From positions 20,227 to 84,226 of the forward strand of contig CAMDLH010000002.1 of assembly GCA_945901405.1 (NCBI GenBank): 64,000 nt of DNA, read 5' to 3'. Shown piece after piece: positions 22,994-30,731 of this stretch. A program made the translations under genes and the position numbers. The notes beneath the pieces were generated by a model. The model worked only from the letters and a program-made list of their open reading frames with translations. It did not search any database and was not told the origin of the DNA. Positions within the stretch are counted from its first letter, which is position 1. Every line of letters starts with the position of its first letter. This stretch comes from Bordetella parapertussis (lineage in GTDB: Bacteria; Pseudomonadota; Gammaproteobacteria; Burkholderiales; SG8-41).

Positions 22994-24211
22994 CTATTCC
23001 CGAAAAGCCCTACCCGCCCGGTATAACACCAGCCGCTCTTGCGCGCTGGCATCCTTGGCGAGTTTTGCGTCTTGCAGCGCCTTCTCCTGCCACTGCACGG
23101 CTTCCTTGAAATTACCTGCCTCGGCATGCGCGGCGGCCAGCGTGTCCATGTTATAGAGATCCTCCCACGCCGTCAGTTCACACGCGCGGCGCGCCAATGC
23201 CACGGCACGTTTACGATCACGCAAGGCATCGAGCTTGCTGGTGGCAAGCAACCACGCCAAATGGTTGAGCCGTACGCTGTTGTCGGGGTCGAGTTTCAAC
23301 GCCTGATTGAAATCAGCCAGCGCACGGGCGGCATTATTTTTTGCCAGCCAGGCCTCGGCGCGGTTTTGGAATGCCCGCACATAACGCGGATCGAGCCGGA
23401 TCGCCTCGTCGAAATCGGCAATCGCGCGGTCGAAATCGCGCTTGGCGCTCCACGCATGGCCGCGATTGTTATAAGCCGTGGCATGCTTGGGCGCACGGCG
23501 TGTGGCTTGGCTGTAATCCGCGATGGCGCGATCAAAATCGCGCTTGCTCAACCACGCGGTTCCCCTGCTGCGGTACGCCTGCGCGTCCTCGGGCTCAAGA
23601 CGTATCGCCTCGTTGTAATCGGCGATGGCTTTGTCGTGATCGCCCTTGCTCTGCCAGGCATCGCCGCGATTGCGCCAGGTTGAGCCTTCCCTAGGGTTCA
23701 CCCGCAAAGCCTCGCCATAGTCGGCGATGGCGCGATCATGGTTGCCTTTCTCGCTCCACGCGTTGCCGCGGTTGTTGTAGGCCACTTCATCACGCGGGTT
23801 CAGCCGCAGGCCCTCGTCGTAATCCGCTATCGCGCGATCATGGTTACCGAGCTCGCCATGCGCGTTGCCGCGCTGCACATAGGCTTGCGCGTATTGCGGA
23901 TGCAGACGTATGGCCTCGTTCAGATCGGCGAGCGCTCGTTTGTGATCGCGCTTGTCGCTCCAATGTTCGGCGCGGTTGCGATAGGCGCGCGCTTGGTCTA
24001 TCGCGGGCAGCTTCCCCGGCGCGAGCGCGCGCGTACAGGCGGCGATGCGTTCATCCACCGTTCCGGCGGGGCCGACGCAGTAGTCCAGATCGGCGGCGGT
24101 TTGGGCAGACGCGCTGATTGCGCACGATAGTGCTGCCACCAGAATGGCCCGTGAAATCAAACCACGGGAAAATGTGTAACCAATTGTTTTTAACGCATTA
24201 TTAACCTCCAC
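22994..24211 (-). CDS. Exported tetratricopeptide-repeat protein
   Basis: A 405-aa protein with a signal-like N-terminus (ILVAALSCAISASAQ) and about eight TPR units of 34 residues, each with the pattern RGxAWxxKxxxDRAIADYxEAIRLxP (about residues 65-350). A more degenerate C-terminal helical part follows. It is probably a periplasmic protein-protein scaffold. The track start is a GTG at 24211. A later in-frame TTG (24160) would place the AT-rich motif in the leader. It follows two Bug genes on the same strand but is not an obvious functional partner. Confidence 0.82.
   Translation of the reverse strand: MEVNNALKTIGYTFSRGLISRAILVAALSCAISASAQTAADLDYCVGPAGTVDERIAACTRALAPGKLPAIDQARAYRNRAEHWSDKRDHKRALADLNEAIRLHPQYAQAYVQRGNAHGELGNHDRAIADYDEGLRLNPRDEVAYNNRGNAWSEKGNHDRAIADYGEALRVNPREGSTWRNRGDAWQSKGDHDKAIADYNEAIRLEPEDAQAYRSRGTAWLSKRDFDRAIADYSQATRRAPKHATAYNNRGHAWSAKRDFDRAIADFDEAIRLDPRYVRAFQNRAEAWLAKNNAARALADFNQALKLDPDNSVRLNHLAWLLATSKLDALRDRKRAVALARRACELTAWEDLYNMDTLAAAHAEAGNFKEAVQWQEKALQDAKLAKDASAQERLVLYRAGRAFRE
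24177..24203 (+). repeat. AT-rich dispersed motif, weak copy 4
   Basis: CAATTGTTTTTAACGCATTA matches the motif start exactly but drifts in the second half (three to four mismatches). It lies 26 bases after the stop of Bug receptor 4 and at the start of the TPR gene, both on the minus strand. Confidence 0.4.
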
Positions 24212-24229
24212 TGATTACAGCGCCCGCCA

Positions 24230-25192
24230 TCAATCGGCGGTAATGTTGTTATCCCTCACCACCCTGGCCCAGCGCGCGTAGTCCTCGCGCACCACCTTGC
24301 CCATCAACTCCGGCGTACCGCCGGCAACATCGGCACCCTGCGCGGCGAAGCTCTTCTTGAACTCGCGGTCGTCGAGTATCCGGTTCATCGCGGCATTCAG
24401 CGTGCCGATAATGGCGCGTGGCGTGCCGCGCGGCGCAAAAATGCCGTACCACGTATACACCACGTACCCCGGCACGGTGTCCTGCACCGGGGGCGCGTCG
24501 GGCAACTCCGGCAAGCGTGTGTTGCCCGTGACCGCCACCGCGCGCAGGCGGCCCGTCTGATAGTGCGCCATCATGGATGCAGCCGGATTGACGATGACCG
24601 GCGTGCGGCCCGCGAGAATGTCGGGCATCGCGGCACCCGCGCCCTTGTACGGCACGTGGGTCATGCGCACCTTCGCCATGTTGAGCAGCAGTTCGGTTGC
24701 CAGATGCGTGAGGCCGCCAATGCCGGTGCTGGCGTAGCCGAGCGCGCCGGGTTTGGCGCGCGCAAGATCGAGCAGCGCCGGCATCGCCGCCGGCAGCGAC
24801 GGATGCACCGACACCACATACGGCGCGGCCGCCACCTGACTTACCGGCGCAAGACTGCTCAACAATGCGTAGGAAGATTTGCGTAACGCCATCGCCGCCG
24901 CGTAACTCGCCGACGAAAACAGTATGGTGTAGCCATCGGGCGCGGCAGTCGCGGTGAGCTCCATGCCGATCAGCCCGCCACCGCCGCCGCGATTGTCGAT
25001 CACGAATTGCTGCCCGATACGTTCCGACAGCTTGGCGGCGCTCTGGCGCGCGAAAATGTCGGCGCCGCCGCCGGCGACGAAGGGGACGATCACGCGGACC
25101 GGGCGCACAGGGTACGCTGGCAACTGGGCGCGCGTCTCACCCGCGAATCCGCATCCCGCGAGTGCCGCGCCGGCGAGCAAGTGCCGCAGCAT
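24230..25192 (-). CDS. Bug family receptor 4
   Basis: A 320-aa Bug receptor. The true start is the ATG at 25192 (MLRHLLAGAALAGCGFAGETRAQ), not the track's 25414, whose extra 74 residues are a shadow of the upstream gene. The mature part starts LPAYPVRPVRVIVPFVAGGGADIFAR, with VIDNRGGGGGLIGME and APDGYTILF. Its ATG shares one base with the stop of Bug receptor 5 (TGATG), so the two are translationally coupled. That implies the two receptors are made together and may bind related ligands. Confidence 0.9.
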   Translation of the reverse strand: MLRHLLAGAALAGCGFAGETRAQLPAYPVRPVRVIVPFVAGGGADIFARQSAAKLSERIGQQFVIDNRGGGGGLIGMELTATAAPDGYTILFSSASYAAAMALRKSSYALLSSLAPVSQVAAAPYVVSVHPSLPAAMPALLDLARAKPGALGYASTGIGGLTHLATELLLNMAKVRMTHVPYKGAGAAMPDILAGRTPVIVNPAASMMAHYQTGRLRAVAVTGNTRLPELPDAPPVQDTVPGYVVYTWYGIFAPRGTPRAIIGTLNAAMNRILDDREFKKSFAAQGADVAGGTPELMGKVVREDYARWARVVRDNNITAD

Positions 25193-26172
25193 CAGTCGAT
25201 CTTGATCCCCGCCGCGCGAACGACCTCGAGCCACTTCCTGCTTTCGCTGGCGATAAACCTCGTCACGTCCTCGGGGGCGCCGCCCATGACGGTCACGCCC
25301 ATGTCCGTCACGCGCTTGCGGAAGACCGGGTCTGCGAGTGTCTGATTGATCTGCCTGTTGAGCTTGGCGATAACTGGCTTGGGGGTTCCGGCAGGTCCCA
25401 TGACCGTGTACCAAGTACCCGCTTCGAGTCCGGGCAGACCTGCCTCGGTAGTGGTCGGCACCTCAGGCAGCACGGCGGTTCTGACGGACGACAGCACCGC
25501 CAGCGCACGCAGGTTGCCCGCCAACGCCTGCTGCGCGACCGCCGGCAGCAGGTGAAAAATAAGCTGGGTGCGGTTGGCCATCGTATCCTGCGTGGCAAGC
25601 CCCGGCGACACATAAGGTATGTGGCGCATTTTTGTGCCGGTCATCTTCTGGAACAGCTCCGAGGCCATGTGCATGCTGCTGCCGTTACCGGCGGAGGCGT
25701 AATTGAGTTCGTCGGGGCGACCCCTGGCATACTGGGTGAATTCCGCCAGCGTGCGCGCTGGTATCGACGGATGCACCACCAGCACGTTTGGCACGGCGCC
25801 AAACTTGATGACCGGCGCGAAGTCCTTTTGCGGGTCGAAGCCCAGCGATTTGTAGACGTGCGGGTTGATGGTGAAGGTCGTTCCCGATGCGAACAACAAT
25901 ACGTAGCCATCCGCGCTGGATTTCGCCGCGAGCGCCGTGCCGATATTGCCGTTGCCGCCGCCGCGGTTGTCGACGACGAATTGTTGTCCCAGCGCCTTGG
26001 TCAGCGCATCGGCGAGCAGGCGGCACGACGGATCACTGCTGCCGCCCGGCGGGAACGGATTGATCATGCGCACCGGGCGCAGCGGATAACTCCTCGCCTC
26101 GTCCGCAGCCTGCACAACAACGGAAAAGAGCGCGATTCCGAGCGATAATACGATTCGTACGATTCGTTTCAT
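25192..26172 (-). CDS. Bug family receptor 5
   Basis: A 326-aa Bug receptor with signal peptide RIVLSLGIALFSVVVQA. The mature start is SYPLRPVRMINPFPPGGSSDPSCR, in which Asn replaces the usual Val before PF and the ligand loop carries SSDPSCR rather than TDxxAR. VVDNRGGGNGNIG and SADGYVLL follow. This loop change suggests a different ligand from neighbouring receptors. It is first of a coupled pair with receptor 4 and diverges from the Rid-domain gene across 98 bases. Confidence 0.91.
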   Translation of the reverse strand: MKRIVRIVLSLGIALFSVVVQAADEARSYPLRPVRMINPFPPGGSSDPSCRLLADALTKALGQQFVVDNRGGGNGNIGTALAAKSSADGYVLLFASGTTFTINPHVYKSLGFDPQKDFAPVIKFGAVPNVLVVHPSIPARTLAEFTQYARGRPDELNYASAGNGSSMHMASELFQKMTGTKMRHIPYVSPGLATQDTMANRTQLIFHLLPAVAQQALAGNLRALAVLSSVRTAVLPEVPTTTEAGLPGLEAGTWYTVMGPAGTPKPVIAKLNRQINQTLADPVFRKRVTDMGVTVMGGAPEDVTRFIASESRKWLEVVRAAGIKID

Positions 26173-26270
26173 GACGATCCTCGCAGCGTGGGCGGCGGCT
26201 CAAATTATGCACCAATCGCAGGTAGCCGATGCTGGTGAGGACCAATCTTCAGTTTCGGAGGCAAGCGCGC

Positions 26271-27575
26271 ATGGCCAGAAGCAAGCAAACCACGGTCAGG
26301 GTCATCAACCCTGTCACCATAAACCAAGGCAACATCCGCTACGCACCAGGCATACGCGCGGGACGCTGGGTGTTTGCCACCGGGCATAAGGGCACGGCGG
26401 ATTACACGGACGGGATGTCAGCAGCAGTCATGCGCGAAGCCGCGCCGCATTGGGACAAACCCAAGCTGCGGCGCGAAGCCGAACAGATCTTTCGCAATGT
26501 CGGCGGCGTACTGAAAGCTGGCGGCAGCAATCTGCAAAGCATCGTGCGCGTCGACCAGAACTACACCTCCGGCCGCGCCGTCGAGTCCTACCATGACGCC
26601 CGCCGCGCCATACTCAAGGACCATATCCCGCCGAGCACCTCGACACTGACGCAGGGTTTTCTGCTGCCGGGGCAGGAAATCGAGGTGCACATGATCTGCA
26701 TCGTGCCACAGGGCGAATTTCGTCCGCGGCACATACGGCCGGCGGACCAGTCGGTGCACCACACCTCCGGCTACAGCCTTGCGCTCGCCGCCGGCGATTA
26801 CGTGTTCGTTGCCGGGCGCATGGCGGATTCGTTCACGTTCGGCGAGGGGCTCGCGCAGGAGGCACGCATGCCCGAAGGCCATTTGTGGAAAGGCCTGCCG
26901 ATCAAGCTGCAAGCCGAATTCATCATCCGTGAAAAACTGATTCCTACACTAAAAGCCGCCGGCTCTTCGCTGAAGAACGTGGTGAAGTGCCAGGTCTATA
27001 TGCGCGACATCGAGGATTTCGCCGCGTTCAACGAAGTGTGGGATGCGTTTTTCCCGACCGCGAAGCCCGCGACTACGCTGATACCCGCCGCGACGCCGGG
27101 CTTTTTCCTGTCCGATGCGCGCATCGAAATCAACACCATCGCGTTGCGCGACGAAGGCAAGACGAGAAAGCAGATCATCGACGCAGGCGTGAGCACCGCA
27201 TTTGCGGGCTATACGCAAGCGGTGCGCGCCGGCGACCTGCTGTTCATCTCAGGCATGCTGGCCGCGGACCGCAATGGGTTGATCGAGGGCGCGCGCATAG
27301 CTCCGGCGCAACCGTATCTTGGCTCCAGCGTGCAGGCGCAGATGGATTACCTGCTCACCAGCGCGCAGAAGCTCTGCAAGGCAGCGGGCGCCTCGCTCGC
27401 CAACGTCGTGCGCATCCAGCAGTTTCATACCGACCTGAAGGATTTTTATCCGGCGTATCAAACATGGCAGCAACACCTGCCGGGGCAGCACCTGCCGTTC
27501 TCCGCCGTGGAGGTGCCGTTTCTACCGGTGCCCGGCTGCACGGTGCAGCTCGATCTGTGGGTGTACGCGCCGTAG
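26271..27575 (+). CDS. Triple Rid (YjgF/YER057c/UK114) domain fusion protein
   Basis: A 434-aa protein made of three successive Rid-fold units: about 8-145 (APGIRAGRWVFATGHKG to EIEVHMICI), 165-300 (SLALAAGDYVFVAGRM to RIEINTIAL) and 315-434 (TQAVRAGDLLFISGML to VQLDLWVYAP). RidA deaminates reactive enamines through an arginine in the P-A-R-S motif. At that point the three units have STS, PATT and PFS, so none keeps the arginine. I start at 26271 because GGAGG lies 10 bases upstream. Divergent from the Bug 5-4 pair. Its role may be binding or a different hydrolytic reaction. Confidence 0.85.
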   Translation: MARSKQTTVRVINPVTINQGNIRYAPGIRAGRWVFATGHKGTADYTDGMSAAVMREAAPHWDKPKLRREAEQIFRNVGGVLKAGGSNLQSIVRVDQNYTSGRAVESYHDARRAILKDHIPPSTSTLTQGFLLPGQEIEVHMICIVPQGEFRPRHIRPADQSVHHTSGYSLALAAGDYVFVAGRMADSFTFGEGLAQEARMPEGHLWKGLPIKLQAEFIIREKLIPTLKAAGSSLKNVVKCQVYMRDIEDFAAFNEVWDAFFPTAKPATTLIPAATPGFFLSDARIEINTIALRDEGKTRKQIIDAGVSTAFAGYTQAVRAGDLLFISGMLAADRNGLIEGARIAPAQPYLGSSVQAQMDYLLTSAQKLCKAAGASLANVVRIQQFHTDLKDFYPAYQTWQQHLPGQHLPFSAVEVPFLPVPGCTVQLDLWVYAP

Positions 27576-27713
27576 ATGCCTTAATGGTGGCCAAATATTT
27601 TGGCCACAACAATCACCCGGTTGTCCGGGATAGAATAGATTTTGGGCTCGTGAAAAATGGTGTTTGAAATTCTGTTTGAAATTTCCTACCCCGCCTGTTT
27701 GAGGAGAACCGCG

Positions 27714-28697
27714 ATGAAGACTGCGCCTGTCGTATTCGTGCTCACCGCTACCGCCGCTACGTTTAGCCTTGCAGCCACTGCATTCGCACAGAACTATCCG
27801 GCCCGGCCGGTCAGCATCGTCGTGCCGTTTCCCGCCGGCGGCCCCACTGACACCATCGCGCGCATCATGGCCGAGCGCATGACGCGCGCGCTTGGCCAGT
27901 CGGTGCTGGTCGAGAACCCCACCGGCGCTGGAGGCACCATCGGCGCCGGCAAGGTGGCGCGCTCACCGCCAGACGGTTACACCGTCGCCATAGGACACAT
28001 CGGCACCCATGTGATCAACGGCGCGATTTACCAACTGCCGTACGACGTGTTCAAGGATTTCCAGCCGATTGCGATGATCGCGAGCAATCCCCAAGTACTA
28101 GTGTCGAAGAATGCGGTCTCGGCGAAGGACCTGAAGGAACTGATCATTTGGGTGCAGGCGAACCAGAACAAGGCAACTATTGCAACCGGCGGCCCCGGCA
28201 CGCCCTCGCACGTGAGCGGGGTGTACTTCCAAAAGGTCACCGGCACGCAGCCGCAGATCGTGCATTACAGGGGCGGGGCGCCGGCAATGCAGGACGTGCT
28301 GGGCGGCCAGATCGACCTCTTTTTCGACCAGGCCGCAACCGCCCTGCCGCAGGTGCGCGGCGGCAAGGTGAGGGCTTACGCCGTAACCGCGAAATCGCGT
28401 CTCGCCGCCGCCCCAGAAATTCCGTCGATGGATGAAGCGGGGCTGCCCGGCTTCTACATGGCCGTCTGGCACGGCATGTGGTTACCCAACGGTGCCGCGC
28501 CCGCTGTCGCGGCACGACTGAACACCGCGATTATGGAAGCTCTGGCGGACTCTACGGTGCGGCAGCGGCTTGCCGACCTCGGTCAGGAAATTCCGCCGCG
28601 CGAACAGCAGTCGCCCGATGCACTACGCGCTCACCACAAGGCCGAAATCGAAAAGTGGTGGCCTGTGATCAAGGCCGCCGGGATCAAGGTGGAGTGA
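27714..28697 (+). CDS. Bug family receptor 6
   Basis: A 327-aa Bug receptor starting at the ATG at 27714 (GAGGAG upstream) rather than the track's 27657. The signal peptide is FVLTATAATFSLAATAFAQ. The mature part has NYPARPVSIVVPFPAGGPTDTIAR, VENPTGAGGTIGAG (Asn-Pro-Thr in place of the common DNRxGA) and PPDGYTVA. It follows the triple Rid gene by 138 bases on the same strand, so the Rid protein may handle the compound that this receptor binds. The 277 bases after it hold no recognisable gene. Confidence 0.91.
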   Translation: MKTAPVVFVLTATAATFSLAATAFAQNYPARPVSIVVPFPAGGPTDTIARIMAERMTRALGQSVLVENPTGAGGTIGAGKVARSPPDGYTVAIGHIGTHVINGAIYQLPYDVFKDFQPIAMIASNPQVLVSKNAVSAKDLKELIIWVQANQNKATIATGGPGTPSHVSGVYFQKVTGTQPQIVHYRGGAPAMQDVLGGQIDLFFDQAATALPQVRGGKVRAYAVTAKSRLAAAPEIPSMDEAGLPGFYMAVWHGMWLPNGAAPAVAARLNTAIMEALADSTVRQRLADLGQEIPPREQQSPDALRAHHKAEIEKWWPVIKAAGIKVE

Positions 28698-28974
28698 ACA
28701 AAACGTCCGCGCTTTTCTCGGTTTAAACGCGTGTCCGGCGCGCGCTTGCGCGGGCACGGGGTATTGCACTATCGTTCGGCAACGAGAGCAATGATCTTGC
28801 TGTGATGATTTCAATTATCCGAGCAACACCTCGGTCGCATTTGGATTCGAAGCGACGATCTTAAGTACGCGTCGGGGTCAATGCTTGACATTGCACGTAA
28901 ACGCCATTCAAGCTCATAGAAAGTTAGTTGCCACATCGGGGCGCAACGCCATATTCACACTCACCGGAGCAACA

Positions 28975-29523
28975 ATGCCGCGAAAAAAGCTCGTCGCCTA
29001 TGTGTTTACTTTTCTGGCCGCGTTGGGGCTGGGCATGTACCTGCTGCTGCCAGCGGAATCCGAGTTGCGTTTTTTGGGGCTGATCGTTGTGATTTTCTGG
29101 CTGCCCATGGCGCTGCGCTACTTGAACAGAGTGTTCAAGGAACGCGCCACCGCGATGCTGCAGCCCAAGACAAGCCCGCCGACCGCGTTCCACCCGCGCG
29201 AGGTGAATGCGACGCTTGAAGCGACGTTTTCCGTGACGGTCGGAACGGACTTGATGCGCGTGGACGTGGATGGCGGCATTCTGGATTTGCGCTGCCTGCT
29301 GGCACTGGGCGCCGACGGGTTCAGCGCAAGACTATGGCGCGCGGACAAAATCACGGGGCCCTGGCCCTGCGATGAAAAGCTGATCCTGAACGCGGAATTC
29401 CTGGTTCCAGAACGCGCGTTGCCGCGTTTCCCCACCGATACGATTGCACAGGTACTGTTGCGCAACACCGTTATCGGCACGGTCAGGGTATTGAGCGTAA
29501 ACGCGCCGGCGAGTGCGGCGTGA
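28975..29523 (+). CDS. Conserved-looking two-helix membrane protein of unknown function
   Basis: The 182-aa protein begins MPRKKLVAYVFTFLAALGLG with two closely spaced membrane segments (about 7-25 and 31-50), then a soluble part of about 125 residues that is mostly beta-prone with no motif I recognise. I start at the ATG at 28975 because GGAG lies nearby and the preceding 30 codons of the track ORF have no such signal. The upstream 277 bases contain a TTGACA near 28887 with no clear -10 box. It converges on the NHL gene with a one-base gap. Confidence 0.6.
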   Translation: MPRKKLVAYVFTFLAALGLGMYLLLPAESELRFLGLIVVIFWLPMALRYLNRVFKERATAMLQPKTSPPTAFHPREVNATLEATFSVTVGTDLMRVDVDGGILDLRCLLALGADGFSARLWRADKITGPWPCDEKLILNAEFLVPERALPRFPTDTIAQVLLRNTVIGTVRVLSVNAPASAA

Positions 29524-29524
29524 A

Positions 29525-30505
29525 TTATCCCGCCGTCACCTTGACCAGCTTTTGCAAACAGCGAATCCGCGCCGGCTTCGGAATATCCGGAAACGACCGC
29601 GAGAACGACACATAGGCGACTTCACCCACGTAAAGATCGCCGTGTGAATCCACCGTCATGCCGTGCGGTGAAATGAATTGCCCCGGCCCGGTGCCGCGCG
29701 CGGGGTCTGCCTGCACGGTGGCGAGCAGCTTGCCTTTGTTGTCCATCACGCTGATGCGCGGGCCTATGTTCGGGTGGTTGCGGTTCACCGACAGATGCGG
29801 CCCGAGTTCGGAGATATAACACAGCGGACACTTACCACTGGTGCCACTGGTCATAAAAAGGCCGCTGGGGCGATGCAGGTTGTTCCATTGCGTTTCATAG
29901 CGGCCATTGCCGTCGAACACCTGCACGCGATGATTTTCGCGGTCCGCCACATACACCCAGCCATCCGCGTCACAGGTGATGTTGTGCGCGATGTTGAATT
30001 CGCCCGGCCGCGTACCGGGGCCGCCCCAGGAAAACAGCAATTTCCCATCGGGCGAGTATTTATGTACGCGGGCGTTACCGTAGCCATCCGAGATGTAGAT
30101 GTCGCCTTGCGGCGACAGCGCCGTGTGCGTGCAACGATTAAACGGCTCGCCGCTCATATACGCCGATGATTTGCCGGGAATGCCGATGGTCAGCAGCACC
30201 TTGCCGCCGAGCGTGCATTGGCGCATGGTGTGATCGCCATCGTCGGTGAGGTAGATGGTGTCGTCGGCGCCCATGTGTACGCCGTGTGCGTTTTTGAAAA
30301 TGCCTTCGCCCCAGGAGCGCAGAAAATTGCCTTCGCGGTCGAACACCACCATCGGGTGCGGGCCACGATTGAAGGCATAAACATTGTCGTGGCGGTCAAC
30401 GCCCACCGCGGCGACATCGCCGCTATCCCAGCCCTCGGGCCACTTCGCCCAACCGTCCTGCGCGCGGTAGGCGAAATCGCCGCTGCCCATGATGCTGCTG
30501 CTCAT
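29525..30505 (-). CDS. NHL-repeat beta-propeller protein (peptidyl-alpha-hydroxyglycine lyase-like)
   Basis: A 326-aa protein with six NHL-type blades. Repeated units include GVDRHDNVYAFNRGPHPMVVFD, DIYISDGYGNARVHKYSPDG, WVYVADRENHRVQVFDGNG and GMTVDSHGDLYVGEV. It has no signal peptide, so it is probably cytoplasmic. It resembles the lyase half of peptide-amidating enzymes and other NHL sugar or lactone hydrolases, but I cannot assign a reaction. It is the last gene of a minus-strand series tctB-tctA-tctC-Mo-hydroxylase, though 226 bases with a stem-loop and the AT-rich motif separate it from the hydroxylase. Confidence 0.82.
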   Translation of the reverse strand: MSSSIMGSGDFAYRAQDGWAKWPEGWDSGDVAAVGVDRHDNVYAFNRGPHPMVVFDREGNFLRSWGEGIFKNAHGVHMGADDTIYLTDDGDHTMRQCTLGGKVLLTIGIPGKSSAYMSGEPFNRCTHTALSPQGDIYISDGYGNARVHKYSPDGKLLFSWGGPGTRPGEFNIAHNITCDADGWVYVADRENHRVQVFDGNGRYETQWNNLHRPSGLFMTSGTSGKCPLCYISELGPHLSVNRNHPNIGPRISVMDNKGKLLATVQADPARGTGPGQFISPHGMTVDSHGDLYVGEVAYVSFSRSFPDIPKPARIRCLQKLVKVTAG

Positions 30506-30647
30506 GTTTGATTCCTTTTGGGGGTGTTGATTGTTGTACCGTTATTTTCAAATGGCCGCGGGTTGGGCGAGGGCAATCGCAATTGCCCGATATTTTTACA
30601 GTGGATCGACGCAATGCCTGCGGCGATTGCGCCCTACCCTATGCCCA

Positions 30648-30674
30648 TTGAAGCGGCCTATTTCACCGCTTCAA
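30648..30674. repeat. 9-bp perfect inverted repeat between Mo-hydroxylase 2 and NHL gene
   Basis: TTGAAGCGG and CCGCTTCAA are separated by 9 bases. This could be an operator or an RNA stem-loop in the intergenic part of the transcript. No T-run follows on the minus strand, so it is not a classic terminator. Confidence 0.45.
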
Positions 30675-30697
30675 TAATTGCTATTTCACGCTTGAGC

Positions 30698-30724
30698 AAC
30701 TAATTGTTTTTAAACGATTTTTTA
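30698..30724 (+). repeat. AT-rich dispersed motif, copy 5
   Basis: TTGTTTTTAAACGATTTTTT is a perfect match to the motif core. It lies 7 bases beyond the stop codon of the minus-strand Mo-hydroxylase 2 gene. Confidence 0.6.
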
Positions 30725-30731
30725 GTGTCGT

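Noticed and set aside
28698-28974. A gene in the gap after Bug receptor 6
   Set aside because: Short frames on both strands lack motifs and ribosome-binding sites; only a lone TTGACA was seen.
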